From contig NZ_LGSZ01000054.1 of assembly GCF_001298265.1 (NCBI RefSeq), positions 42,396 through 106,395 of the forward strand: a DNA stretch of 64,000 bases, written 5' to 3'. The notes beneath the pieces are model-generated. The model was not told the origin of the DNA. It did not search any database and was given only the letters and a program-made list of their open reading frames with translations. Below are positions 15,342-24,151 of this stretch, piece after piece. A program made the translations under genes and the position numbers. This DNA is from Allobosea vaviloviae. Its GTDB lineage: Bacteria; Pseudomonadota; Alphaproteobacteria; Rhizobiales; Beijerinckiaceae. Numbering within the stretch: position 1 is the stretch's first letter; each line of letters begins with the position of its first letter.

Positions 15342-16712
15342 TTATGGCCCTGCCAGAGCGTCTTCTTTGGCGCGACGGGCCTCTTCAAAACTGATCGTAG
15401 CGGAGACGCCGCGTCTGCCATCGCGATTTTGCAAGCTGAACCGCGCGCTGAGACGGTTGATAGCGATGGCGACGATCGCGAGCCCGAGCCCTGTGCCCGC
15501 GACGGTCTTGTGCCGGCCCCGGAAGAATCTTTGCGTCACGAGCGGAAGCTCGTCATCGGGAATTCCAGGCCCCTCGTCCTCCACGATCACGCCCTGTCCG
15601 TCCAGCGATAGGCGCCATGAGACGGTGCCTCCGCCCGGCATATGTTGAAGCGCGTTCTCATGGAGGTTGCGGAGCGCCAATGACAGGATCTCGCGGTTAG
15701 CGCGAACTCTGAACGAATGAAGGGCGGGCTCCACGTCGACTTGGATGGCGGTGTTCGATGGTTTTAGGGCCGCGATAATTTCGTCGAGCAGATCGCCGAC
15801 GATCACCTGTTCGCCGTCTGGCGCGACGCCATGGGCGTCGAGCTTCGCGATCGCGAGCAGCTGCCGCACGAGGCGGGTCGTGCGGTCGACCGAGACGAGG
15901 ATTTGCCGCAATGCGCCCTCCTTCATGGCCGGGTCGGTTGCAGCGATCGCGATCTGGGCCTGCGTTTTCAGGCCAGCGAGCGGCGTACGCAATTCATGCG
16001 CGGCGAAGGCGGTCACATCCCGTTCGTGTCGGCGCGCCAGCTCCACCTTGGCGAATAGCGCGTTTAGCGAGCGAGCGAGTGGCATGACCTCGACTGGGAC
16101 GTTGCCAACGGCAATCGGACTCATGTCGTCGGCGGCTCTCACCTGCAACTGGTCGGCCATCGCGTTCAGCGGCCGCAAACCTCGACCCAGGCTCACCCAG
16201 ATGAGCAACCCAAGCAACGGCACAATCAGGAAGGCGGGCGCGATCAAACCCTTGATCAGGTCTGCAACCAACCGCTCACGCAGACCGAGCCGATCGCCGA
16301 CCATGACCCGAACGCCGGTGGCGACGTTCTCAACGGCGTAAACGCGCCAGGTTTCGCCCTCGACCACGCGATCGGAAAAGCCGCTGGCGTTTTCGGCCAG
16401 CCGCGCATCCGGTGCGCCGCTGGAACGGGCGACAAGGCGGCCGTCCAGCGACCAGACCTGGCAGGAGAGCTGGCGTTCATAGCTCGCAGGCTCCGGCGAA
16501 AGGCCGGGAACGGCTGCGATCGCGCGGGAGGCGGCGACCTCGCCAGAACCGACCAGCGAGCTCACCATGCGCGCGGCCTCCTGCAGCCGCGTATCGAGCA
16601 CCTGCTCGACCTCGGCCTTGGCACCGACATAGATCCAGACGACCGCGCTGAGCCAGATAGCCCCGGTTGCGGCGACGAGAATGAGGAAAAGACGCTTTCG
16701 CAGCGAAGTCAT
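15342..16712 (-). CDS. Sensor histidine kinase (QseC/TctE type)
   Basis: 456 residues from the ATG at 16712, which overlaps the regulator stop by 4 bp. A longer open frame upstream lies inside the regulator gene and is rejected. Helix 1 (~8-30), a periplasmic domain of ~130 residues, helix 2, HAMP, the His box TAFAAHELRTPLAGLK, then N (NLHENALQHMPGG), G1 (VEDEGPGIP) and G2 (GTGLGLAIV) boxes are present. It probably phosphorylates the regulator at 16709. Periplasmic redox or metal stress is a plausible signal given the divergent dsbD gene. Confidence 0.92.
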   Translation of the reverse strand: MTSLRKRLFLILVAATGAIWLSAVVWIYVGAKAEVEQVLDTRLQEAARMVSSLVGSGEVAASRAIAAVPGLSPEPASYERQLSCQVWSLDGRLVARSSGAPDARLAENASGFSDRVVEGETWRVYAVENVATGVRVMVGDRLGLRERLVADLIKGLIAPAFLIVPLLGLLIWVSLGRGLRPLNAMADQLQVRAADDMSPIAVGNVPVEVMPLARSLNALFAKVELARRHERDVTAFAAHELRTPLAGLKTQAQIAIAATDPAMKEGALRQILVSVDRTTRLVRQLLAIAKLDAHGVAPDGEQVIVGDLLDEIIAALKPSNTAIQVDVEPALHSFRVRANREILSLALRNLHENALQHMPGGGTVSWRLSLDGQGVIVEDEGPGIPDDELPLVTQRFFRGRHKTVAGTGLGLAIVAIAINRLSARFSLQNRDGRRGVSATISFEEARRAKEDALAGP

Positions 16713-17371
16713 GCCGATGGCCTCATGCGGTAACCCAGACCGCGCACGGTCTCGATCGCGTCGCGGCCGACCTTGGCGCGCAGGTTGTGAATGTGGACCT
16801 CGATCGCGTTGCTCTCGACCTCCTCCTGCCAGCCATAAAGCCGATCCTCGATCTCGGATTTCGAGCGGATCGTGCCCGGGCGCTCCATCAAGGCCGACAG
16901 GACCGCGAACTCGCGGCGTGACAGGTTCACCGGCGTCCCGCCGACCGTCGCTGCGAGCTGCGACGGGTCGAGAACGATGCCGCCGGCACTCAGACACGGC
17001 TCGGCCCGCCCGGTTCCCCGGCGCGCGACCGCGCGCACCCGCGCAGCCAGTTCGTCGAGATCGAAGGGCTTGCCCAGATAGTCGTCGGCGCCGGTGTCGA
17101 GACCGGCGATACGATCGGAAACCTCATCCAGCGCGGTCAAGAGCAGGACTGGCGTCCGGTCCTTGCCCGATCGCATCGCCTTGAGGACCGACAGGCCCGA
17201 TCCATCGGGCAACATCACGTCGAGGACGACGGCGTCATAGGCGGTGGTTTCGAGGGCGGCCCGCGCGTCCGCGCAGGTCTCGGCCAGATCGACGGTCGCT
17301 CCAGCAAGTCCGAGGCCGATTTTCAGACCATTGGCGAGGACCGGGTCATCTTCGACGACGAGAATGCGCAT
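16709..17371 (-). CDS. OmpR-family response regulator (QseB/TctD type)
   Basis: 220 residues. The receiver domain has the acidic VEDD pair, phospho-acceptor Asp in AVVLDVMLPDGSG, LLLTA and DDYLGKPFDLDELAARVRA. The C-terminal winged helix contains NLSRREFAVLSALMERPG and EVHIHNLRAKVG. First gene of a kinase operon, it diverges from dsbD. A direct repeat at 17406-17424, 35 bp upstream of its start, looks like a binding site for this class of regulator and could control both directions. Confidence 0.92.
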   Translation of the reverse strand: MRILVVEDDPVLANGLKIGLGLAGATVDLAETCADARAALETTAYDAVVLDVMLPDGSGLSVLKAMRSGKDRTPVLLLTALDEVSDRIAGLDTGADDYLGKPFDLDELAARVRAVARRGTGRAEPCLSAGGIVLDPSQLAATVGGTPVNLSRREFAVLSALMERPGTIRSKSEIEDRLYGWQEEVESNAIEVHIHNLRAKVGRDAIETVRGLGYRMRPSA

Positions 17372-17405
17372 GCTGATCTCCTTCGCCCTCGATACTGCAG
17401 CCGAG

Positions 17406-17427
17406 GCTTAAGGCTGGCTTAAGGTTG
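17406..17427. promoter_or_regulatory. Direct-repeat operator between response regulator and dsbD
   Basis: GCTTAAGG occurs twice with an exact 11-bp period (17406-17413 and 17417-17424), each followed by TG or TTG. OmpR-family regulators typically bind tandem half-sites one helical turn apart, so this is a good candidate for the divergent regulator at 16709. Confidence 0.65.
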
Positions 17428-17468
17428 GTTTCCGACCTGACCGTCCCATCAACCGGTCAGGGGTCTCC

Positions 17469-19286
17469 ATGTCGAGCGCCATTTCCAACAGGATCATCGC
17501 GGCTTTTCTCTGGGCCGTTGCCTTGATCCCGGCAGCAAGCGTCGCGCAGACGCCGATTCCGGTCGGGGAGGCCTTTCGCCTCGGCGTGTCCCGCGACGCC
17601 GAGAAGGGCCTTCGTCTAGATTGGACTATCAAGCCGGGCTATTACCTGTACCGCGACAAGATCGCCGTCAGAACCGCCGATGGACAGCCCCTGCCGGTGA
17701 CGACCGACGCCGGCGAACGCAAGGATGACCCGACCTTCGGCCCGACCGAGATCTACCGCGACAAGGCGCAAGCCGGGATTTTACGGGCCGATTTGCCGGG
17801 CTCCGCAACGACCGTCGACGTCGTATATCAGGGCTGCGCCGAAAAGGGCATCTGCTACCCGCCCGTGACGAAGACGATCGATCTGGCCACATCGGCCGTT
17901 CGGAGATCGGTGGAGGTCGACGCCGGCCGCGGCGCAGCGACCAGTCTTTGGGCGCAGGCGCCAGAAGCGCCGACGCCGGCGGTGAAGCGCGAGGCAGAGA
18001 CCGGCGGAGCCAATCCAGCGCTGACCGGCGGCCTGGCTGCGATGCTGGCGAGCTTCCTTGGGTTCGGACTGCTGCTGGCCCTCACGCCTTGCGTGTTCCC
18101 GATGGTGCCGATCCTGTCGGGCATGCTGGCGCGATCGGGCGGCACGCTGACGGCGCGGCGCGGCTTCTCCTTGTCGTCGTCCTATGTGCTCGCCATGGCG
18201 CTCGCCTATGCGGCGCTGGGAGCGGCCGCGGCCTGGTCGGGGCAGAACCTCCAGGCTGCGTTGCAGACCCCTTTGGCGCTGGGCCTGATGAGCCTGATCT
18301 TCGTTGGTCTCGCAGCCTCGATGTTCGGCTTCTACGAACTTCAGCTTCCCGCCTCCTGGACGACCCGTCTGACAGGCGCCTCGACAGGGCGCGGAGGCTC
18401 GATTGCGGGCGCCGCCTTGCTCGGCTTCGCTTCGGCGCTGATCGTCGGCCCCTGCGTGACGCCGCCGCTGGCAGCCGCGCTGCTCTACGTCGCACAGACC
18501 GGCGACCTCGCTCGTGGCGCCGGCGCGCTGTTTTCTCTCGGACTTGGCATGGGGCTGCCGCTGATCGTCTTCGGCACTTTCGGTTCGGGATTGCTGCCCC
18601 GTTCGGGACCCTGGCTCGTCAAGGTCAAGCAAGCCTTCGGCTTCGTCTTCATCGGACTGGCAATCTCGATGATCTCGCGTGTTATCCCCGAGACGACCGC
18701 GCTGGCGCTCTGGGCGGCCCTAGCCATTGGCACGGCCGTCTTCATCGGGGCGTTCGACCAGATTTCTCAGGCGAGCGGAGGCGTCATCCGAGCCGGAAAG
18801 GCGGCCGGTTTCGCCCTTCTGGTTTATGGCGTGGCCTTGCTGATCGGGTTTGCGGGAGGCGCATCCGACCCTCTTCGTCCGCTCGCTTTCATAGGCGGCG
18901 CGGCGCAGCAGGCGGCTGCGCTCGACATTCGCTCGGTGACATCTTCGGCCGCCTTCGATGCCGCTGTTGCTGGAGCTCAGGCGGCTGGCCAGCCCGTGCT
19001 TGTCGCCTTCTCCGCCGATTGGTGCGTCACCTGCAAAACCAACGAGCGCACACTGTTTCTCGATCCCACCACACAGGCGCGGCTTCAGCGGCTCACGGTG
19101 ATCAAGGCCGATGTCACGGCCAATGACGGCGACAGCCGGGGCCTGATGGCGCGCTTCGCGGTCGCCGGCCCGCCGACGATGTTTCTCCTCGACGCGAAGT
19201 CGGGCCGTGAAATCGGCTCCGACCGAATGATCGGCGCGATCTCTCTCGATGATTTCAACCGCGCCCTCGATCGCGCGGGCGCGTGA
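17469..19286 (+). CDS. dsbD: DsbD thiol:disulfide interchange protein
   Basis: 605 residues, the full three-part architecture. A signal peptide precedes an N-terminal alpha domain (~30-140) whose Cys pair sits in VYQGCAEKGICYPP. Eight helices follow with the membrane Cys residues in LTPCVFPMVPILSG and IVGPCVTPPL. The C-terminal thioredoxin domain has ADWCVTCK. DsbD carries electrons from cytosolic thioredoxin to periplasmic reductants. It diverges from a two-component system that shares an operator-like repeat, and the next gene is a DsbA-like protein 50 bp downstream, a likely redox client. Confidence 0.95.
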   Translation: MSSAISNRIIAAFLWAVALIPAASVAQTPIPVGEAFRLGVSRDAEKGLRLDWTIKPGYYLYRDKIAVRTADGQPLPVTTDAGERKDDPTFGPTEIYRDKAQAGILRADLPGSATTVDVVYQGCAEKGICYPPVTKTIDLATSAVRRSVEVDAGRGAATSLWAQAPEAPTPAVKREAETGGANPALTGGLAAMLASFLGFGLLLALTPCVFPMVPILSGMLARSGGTLTARRGFSLSSSYVLAMALAYAALGAAAAWSGQNLQAALQTPLALGLMSLIFVGLAASMFGFYELQLPASWTTRLTGASTGRGGSIAGAALLGFASALIVGPCVTPPLAAALLYVAQTGDLARGAGALFSLGLGMGLPLIVFGTFGSGLLPRSGPWLVKVKQAFGFVFIGLAISMISRVIPETTALALWAALAIGTAVFIGAFDQISQASGGVIRAGKAAGFALLVYGVALLIGFAGGASDPLRPLAFIGGAAQQAAALDIRSVTSSAAFDAAVAGAQAAGQPVLVAFSADWCVTCKTNERTLFLDPTTQARLQRLTVIKADVTANDGDSRGLMARFAVAGPPTMFLLDAKSGREIGSDRMIGAISLDDFNRALDRAGA

Positions 19287-19336
19287 TCGCGCCGCGCACC
19301 GGCACTCGTTTCCACCACGTCTCACAGGAGCCAATC

Positions 19337-19966
19337 ATGAATCGCAGACATTTCCTCCAGCTTACTGCAAGTGTGATCGCGTCAGGGGTGAACGCGCTGG
19401 CATTCGCCACGCCCGCTCTCGCGCAAAGCATCGACACCAAGGCCATTCTCAACGATCCCGAAGCGCCAACGGCGGGCAACCCCAAGGGCGACGTCACGAT
19501 CGTCGCGTTCCTCGACTACAATTGCCCATTCTGCAAGAAGTCGGCTCCTGACCTCGAACGCATCGTCAAGACCGACGGCAAAATCCGCCTTGTCTACAAG
19601 GACTGGCCGGTTCTGACCGAAGCCTCGGTCTATGGCGCGCAGCTCGCTCTCGCCGCCAAATACCAGGATCGCTACGAGGTCGCCCACAAGGCCTTGATGG
19701 GCATTCCGGGAATGCGCATCGGCAAGGAAGCGATGCTGGCGGCGGTCAAAGCCTCGGGCGTCGATATGCCTCGTCTGCAGGCCGACCTCGACAAGCATGG
19801 CGCCGCGATCACGGCATTGCTGAAGCGAAACCTCGCTCAGGCCGACTCGATCGGCATCGATGGCACGCCTGCCTATCTGATCGGCCCGTTCCGCACTTCG
19901 ACCCAGAATTATGACGGCTTCAAGCAAGTCGTCGCCGACGCGCGGGCCAAGCTCAATGCGCGATAA
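19337..19966 (+). CDS. DsbA-family periplasmic thiol oxidoreductase
   Basis: 209 residues from ATG 19337 after a CAGGAG site. The N-terminus NRRHFLQLTASVIASG looks like a Tat or Sec signal ending near ALA. The thioredoxin fold carries the CPFC active site in DYNCPFCKKS, a helical insertion and the cis-Pro loop in IDGTPAYLIG. This resembles the Com1/ScsC-like DsbA group, some members of which are reduced by DsbD and act as isomerases or reductases under copper stress. The placement just after dsbD supports that; direct evidence is absent. Confidence 0.87.
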   Translation: MNRRHFLQLTASVIASGVNALAFATPALAQSIDTKAILNDPEAPTAGNPKGDVTIVAFLDYNCPFCKKSAPDLERIVKTDGKIRLVYKDWPVLTEASVYGAQLALAAKYQDRYEVAHKALMGIPGMRIGKEAMLAAVKASGVDMPRLQADLDKHGAAITALLKRNLAQADSIGIDGTPAYLIGPFRTSTQNYDGFKQVVADARAKLNAR

Positions 19967-20009
19967 CGCTTCTGACGAAATGCCGATCAACACCTCAAAC
20001 GAGAATTCG

Positions 20010-20678
20010 ATGACAGTATCTTTGCCCTCGGCTCGTTCGGTCGCCGCGTTCCTCGCACTCGCCCTTTCGGTCGGCGCTTGCACCACCGTCGCGGCGCCAC
20101 CGCCGCAGGCTGCTGCGCCAGTCGCGATGGTCAGCCCCGCGGAGGCCGAGCGCTATGCCGCCCTGACGAACGAGAAGTTTCACGTTCCTGAAGTCGCGCT
20201 GGAAGACCTCCGGCCGCGCAATCTCAGGCAATTGGTCGACTACCAAACGACGCACCAGCCGGGAACCGTCGTCGTCGATCCGCGCAAGCGCTTTCTCTAT
20301 CTGGTGCAGGAGAACGGAAAGGCCCTGCGCTACGGCGTCGGCGTCGGCAAGGAGGGGCTGGAGTTCCAGGGCACGGCAACCGTCGAACGCAAGGCGCAAT
20401 GGCCGCGCTGGACGCCGACGACCGACATGATCAAGCGCGAACCGGACCGCTACGCCAAATGGGCCGGCGGTATGGCTGGCGGCGACACCAATCCCCTCGG
20501 CGCCCGCGCGCTCTACCTCTTCAAGAACGGCAAGGATACGCTGTACCGGATCCATGGAACCAACGAGCCGAGTACGATTGGCGAGGCCGTTTCGTCCGGC
20601 TGTATCCGGATGATGAATCAGGACGTCATCGACCTCTACAATCGGATTCCGGCGGGTTCGAAGGTGGTGGTGCTTTGA
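20010..20678 (+). CDS. L,D-transpeptidase lipoprotein (YkuD domain)
   Basis: 222 residues from ATG 20010; ATG 19980 is an alternative. ALALSVGAC is a lipobox, giving a lipid-anchored periplasmic enzyme. The YkuD domain (~80-222) contains the catalytic block HGTNEPSTIG...SSGCIRMMNQDV with His, Ser-Gly and nucleophile Cys. These enzymes make 3-3 peptidoglycan crosslinks or attach proteins to the wall. The active-site Cys must be kept reduced, which makes the upstream dsbD/DsbA pair a reasonable functional partner. Confidence 0.9.
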   Translation: MTVSLPSARSVAAFLALALSVGACTTVAAPPPQAAAPVAMVSPAEAERYAALTNEKFHVPEVALEDLRPRNLRQLVDYQTTHQPGTVVVDPRKRFLYLVQENGKALRYGVGVGKEGLEFQGTATVERKAQWPRWTPTTDMIKREPDRYAKWAGGMAGGDTNPLGARALYLFKNGKDTLYRIHGTNEPSTIGEAVSSGCIRMMNQDVIDLYNRIPAGSKVVVL

Positions 20679-20723
20679 ACCTCATTCCACGAGACCGCCG
20701 ACACGGCTGCACGGGCTGATCTG

Positions 20724-21578
20724 ATGACGATCGGACCCCTTGTTCTGTCTCCCGAACGCCTCGCCATGCTGCTGGGCCTACTGGCGTTCATTCTGGTCGC
20801 GAGCGTTCAGACCAAGCGCGTCAGCACCTTGTTCAACCTGTGGAGCACGGTCGTGCTGATCGGCAGCGTAGCTGCGGCACGGCTCACCCACGTTGTCTTG
20901 AACTGGTCGTTTTTCGAAGACGATCCACTTCGTGCTTTCGCGGTGTGGCAAGGGGGATTTGTTTGGGTCGGCGCTCTGCCCGTTATCATTGTCGCGAGCC
21001 TCCTGCTCTTGCGAACCCGCCGCTTGATGGCCTGGGCGATCGTGCCGACCGTGGCTGGCGTTCTCGTGGCAAACGTAGCCTTTCAGCTTGTTGCCGCTGG
21101 TGCGCCAATCGGTCCTCCTGCGCTGACGCTAGCGTCGGCCGATGGGGAGCCTATCGATTTGGCCGTCCCTTCCGGACGGATAACCGTGATCAACCTGTGG
21201 GCGACCTGGTGCCCCCCGTGTCGGCGCGAGATGCCGGTCCTGGCTGCGGCCGAGGTGGACAATCCGGACGTCCGGTTTCTGTTCGTCAATCAAGGCGAAA
21301 CCCCGCAGGTCGCACGAGCATATCTCGAGGGCCAGAATCTGCGGCTCAAGCATGTTCTTTTCGACCAGAATTCAGCGTTGCCCCGTCATTACGGAACACC
21401 CGGTATTCCCGTGACATTATTCCTGAGCGCCGACGGCCAGTTGTTCAAGGCGCATATCGGGGAAATCTCTCCCGAAGAGATTGATATGCAGATTAAGGCT
21501 ATAGATTCGAGAATTTTTCAAATTCAGGGTGGCTATATCCACTTGTTGTTCAGGAAATTGAGAGGCGCGGTACAATGA
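20724..21578 (+). CDS. Multi-helix membrane protein fused to a TlpA-like thioredoxin domain
   Basis: 284 residues. The first ~125 have four hydrophobic helices that loosely recall Lgt-like or DoxX-like folds (LSPERLAMLLGLLAFILVA; AARLTHVVLNW; WQGGFVWVGALPVIIVAS). Residues ~140-255 are a TlpA/ResA thioredoxin domain with WATWCPPCRREMPVL and a cis-Pro in GTPGIPVTLFL. It is followed by a basic, hydrophobic tail. It probably reduces periplasmic disulfides. The stop overlaps the AcfC-like gene start by 4 bp. The name Lgt-like is my reading of the helices, not a firm assignment. Confidence 0.75.
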   Translation: MTIGPLVLSPERLAMLLGLLAFILVASVQTKRVSTLFNLWSTVVLIGSVAAARLTHVVLNWSFFEDDPLRAFAVWQGGFVWVGALPVIIVASLLLLRTRRLMAWAIVPTVAGVLVANVAFQLVAAGAPIGPPALTLASADGEPIDLAVPSGRITVINLWATWCPPCRREMPVLAAAEVDNPDVRFLFVNQGETPQVARAYLEGQNLRLKHVLFDQNSALPRHYGTPGIPVTLFLSADGQLFKAHIGEISPEEIDMQIKAIDSRIFQIQGGYIHLLFRKLRGAVQ

Positions 21579-22339
21579 ATAAAACTTTTTTCATAGCTAT
21601 AGTCTTTGCTGGTATTGCAGCGTCATTTTCTGCCCAAGCTGACGCGCTGCGGGTTTACGGGCCGGGCGGCCCGGCGCCGGCGATGCGGGAAGCGGCAGCC
21701 GCATTCGAACAGAAGACGGGCCGTGCTGTCGCGGTCGTCGCCGGTCCTACTCCCCAATGGATCGATAAGGCAAAGCAAGACGCAGACATCGTCTTCAGCG
21801 GGTCTGAGACCATGATGACGGATTTCGTCACGGCTATGGACGGTCGCATCGAGGCGTCCCAGGCTGAACCGCTGTACCTGCGCGCCGCCTCCATCCTCGT
21901 CCGCCCCGGCAATCCCCTGAAACTTGAGGGCCTCGAGGACCTGTTCAAGCCGGGTCGGCGCATTCTAGTCGTCAACGGAGCCGGGCAAAACGGCCTTTGG
22001 GAGGATATGGCTGGACGGACGGGCGATATCGACAAGGTTAGCTCGCTCAGAAAGAACATTGTCGTCTATGCCCGTAACAGCGCCGAAGCGCGTCAGGCCT
22101 GGATCGATGATCCGACGCTTGAGGCCTGGATTATCTGGAACATCTGGCAAGTCGCAAACCCGAAGCTTGCCGATGTCGTGCCGGTCGAAGAACCCTACCG
22201 CATCTACCGCGATACCGGCGTGGTGATCTCGAAAACAGGTCGTGAGGACAAGGATGCCGAGCGCTTTGTGAGTTTTCTGCGATCAGCGGACGGTGCGGCC
22301 ATTTTTGCGCGCTGGGGATGGGCCACCAAAGCGCCGTAA
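21575..22339 (+). CDS. AcfC-like periplasmic substrate-binding protein
   Basis: 254 residues. The signal peptide ends in SAQA. Mature protein begins LRVYGPGGPAPAMREAAAAFEQKTG, and VFSGSETMMTDF and the C-terminal RFVSFLRSADGAAIFARWGW match accessory colonisation factor AcfC and related molybdate/sulfate-type binding proteins. No ABC permease or ATPase accompanies it, so it may act as a stand-alone ligand binder. It is translationally coupled to the TlpA fusion. Ligand unknown; oxyanions such as sulfate are possible in this sulfur-rich context. Confidence 0.75.
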   Translation: MNKTFFIAIVFAGIAASFSAQADALRVYGPGGPAPAMREAAAAFEQKTGRAVAVVAGPTPQWIDKAKQDADIVFSGSETMMTDFVTAMDGRIEASQAEPLYLRAASILVRPGNPLKLEGLEDLFKPGRRILVVNGAGQNGLWEDMAGRTGDIDKVSSLRKNIVVYARNSAEARQAWIDDPTLEAWIIWNIWQVANPKLADVVPVEEPYRIYRDTGVVISKTGREDKDAERFVSFLRSADGAAIFARWGWATKAP

Positions 22340-22439
22340 GGACGCCGGAGCGCTCAGCCGGCCCGCTTGGCGTGAGTTGCCGAGGCATGATCGATGCGGG
22401 CTATCAAGCCTCCCCTGCGAAGAACATGAGGCCAAGCAC

Positions 22440-23888
22440 ATGTCAAAAGTTCACGAGTTGACGATCTTTCAGATCAACGACACGCACGGCTACCTCGAAG
22501 CCCATCCCGAGTTGGTCTGGGCCGGGAGCGACGCCGCATATCCGCGCATTGGGGGCTACGCACGCATCGCATCGCTCTTCAAACAAGCGAGGCTGGGTAA
22601 CCCTGACGGCGTGCTTGCGCTCGACAATGGCGACACCATGCATGGCACTTACCCTGCCATGGTGAGCAAGGGCGAAGCGCTTGTTCCATTGCTGAACGCC
22701 TTGAAACTCGACGCCATGACGGCTCATTGGGAGTTCGCCTGGGGGCCGGACCATTTTCGTGAGCTCGTTACCCGTCTCAACCATCCTATGCTGGCGATCA
22801 ATTGCTATGACCAAATAACCGGCGCCAGGCCATTTCCCGCATCGACGGTCGTGGAACGGGCTGGGCTACGGATCGGGATTATCGGCATCGCCGCATCGAT
22901 CATCGACAAGAGCATGCCGCCGCATTTCAGCGAGGGCCTGCGCTTTACGCTCGGGCTCGAAGAACTGCCAGCTGAGATCGAGCGGCTGCGTCAGACCGAG
23001 GCCGCCGATCTAATCATCGTGCTGTCGCATCTTGGCTTTCCTCAGGATGTGAAGCTCGCGGACGTCGTCTCGGGCATCGACGTCATCGTGAGCGGACACA
23101 CGCATAATCGGCTGAAGCACCCCGTTAAGGTCGGGCGCACAACGATAATTCAGTCCGGTTGTCATGGCGCATTCGTCGGCCGGCTGGATCTTCGGATCGC
23201 TGAGGGCAAAATCGTCGATACGCGTCATGAGCTCATCACCGTAGACGCGTCGATCACGCCAGACGATGCCATGACTCGTATGGTCGATGACGTGATGCGG
23301 CCTCATCGTACGATGCTGAACGAGGTCGTCGGCCGGACTTCGATCGGGCTTCACCGGGATACCGTGCTATCTGCTCCCATGGACGATTTGTTGCTGGCTG
23401 CCGTCGCGCTGGCCGGCGGCACCAGGATCGCCTTCTCGAATGGTTGGCGCTACGGCGCGCCGATTCCGCCAGGGCCAGTGACGGTCAATGACCTTTGGAA
23501 CATCATTCCTCCCAACCCGCCAATCTCAACCGTCGATCTGACGGGCTTCGATATCTGGGAGCTGATGGAGGACAACGTACAGCGCACCTTCGCCAGTGAT
23601 CCTTTCGAGCAGATGGGCGGCTATCTCAAACGGTTCTGCGGCATGACCATCTATGGAAAGCTGGAAAACCCACCGGGCGAGCGGATCGAACACATCTTTG
23701 TCGGGGACGCGCCGATCGACCTGTCCAAAATTTACGGCGTCTCATTCGTAACCTCGCAGGGCGTGCCGCAAAAATTCGGAACAAACAGGTTCGACCTGCA
23801 GATCAAGGCAATCGATGCCCTGAAAACATACTTCCAGTCAGGCAAGGACATCGATCCAGAGACATTAGGCCGATTTGTCGCGGTTTGA
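22440..23888 (+). CDS. 5'-nucleotidase/SoxB-like metallophosphatase
   Basis: 482 residues from ATG 22440. The dimetal core shows FQINDTHGYL, ALDNGDTMHGT, VLSHLGFP and VSGHTHNRL, and the C-terminal 5'-nucleotidase domain (~300-480) follows. The usual GNHEFD motif is replaced by AHWEFAWG, a variant I associate with SoxB-like and some proteobacterial members. No signal peptide is seen, so it may be cytosolic. Possible substrates are nucleotides or sulfur esters. It lies 100 bp after the AcfC-like gene and 263 bp before the sulfur operon. Confidence 0.82.
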   Translation: MSKVHELTIFQINDTHGYLEAHPELVWAGSDAAYPRIGGYARIASLFKQARLGNPDGVLALDNGDTMHGTYPAMVSKGEALVPLLNALKLDAMTAHWEFAWGPDHFRELVTRLNHPMLAINCYDQITGARPFPASTVVERAGLRIGIIGIAASIIDKSMPPHFSEGLRFTLGLEELPAEIERLRQTEAADLIIVLSHLGFPQDVKLADVVSGIDVIVSGHTHNRLKHPVKVGRTTIIQSGCHGAFVGRLDLRIAEGKIVDTRHELITVDASITPDDAMTRMVDDVMRPHRTMLNEVVGRTSIGLHRDTVLSAPMDDLLLAAVALAGGTRIAFSNGWRYGAPIPPGPVTVNDLWNIIPPNPPISTVDLTGFDIWELMEDNVQRTFASDPFEQMGGYLKRFCGMTIYGKLENPPGERIEHIFVGDAPIDLSKIYGVSFVTSQGVPQKFGTNRFDLQIKAIDALKTYFQSGKDIDPETLGRFVAV

Positions 23889-24101
23889 TGCCGGGGCAAT
23901 GAAGCATCAAGTCGGAGCTGCGCGGCGATCGGCTTCAGCCAGCTCGGCACCATCGATCGTATCCCTCTGGGGGGACGGATAGGTTGGTCAGGGAGCGACC
24001 ATTAATGGCGCCCCCCACCCGAGCATACCCAATTGCCGTCATCGGTCGGCCAATGGGATCGCGCTACGCCGAACGAAAGTCGGGAGAGCGTCTTGAATCT
24101 A

Positions 24102-24134
24102 GACATTATACATATTACTTAATTATATAACGTC
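24102..24134. promoter_or_regulatory. AT-rich imperfect palindrome upstream of the sulfur operon (BigR operator candidate)
   Basis: In a GC-rich genome this stretch is almost all A/T: GACATTATA at the left and TATATAACGTC at the right, about 12 bp apart. BigR, an ArsR-type repressor encoded in this operon, is known to bind AT-rich palindromes overlapping its promoter. The first gene starts at 24152, preceded by AAGGAG. Confidence 0.55.
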
Positions 24135-24151
24135 TACCGTAAGGAGCACTC

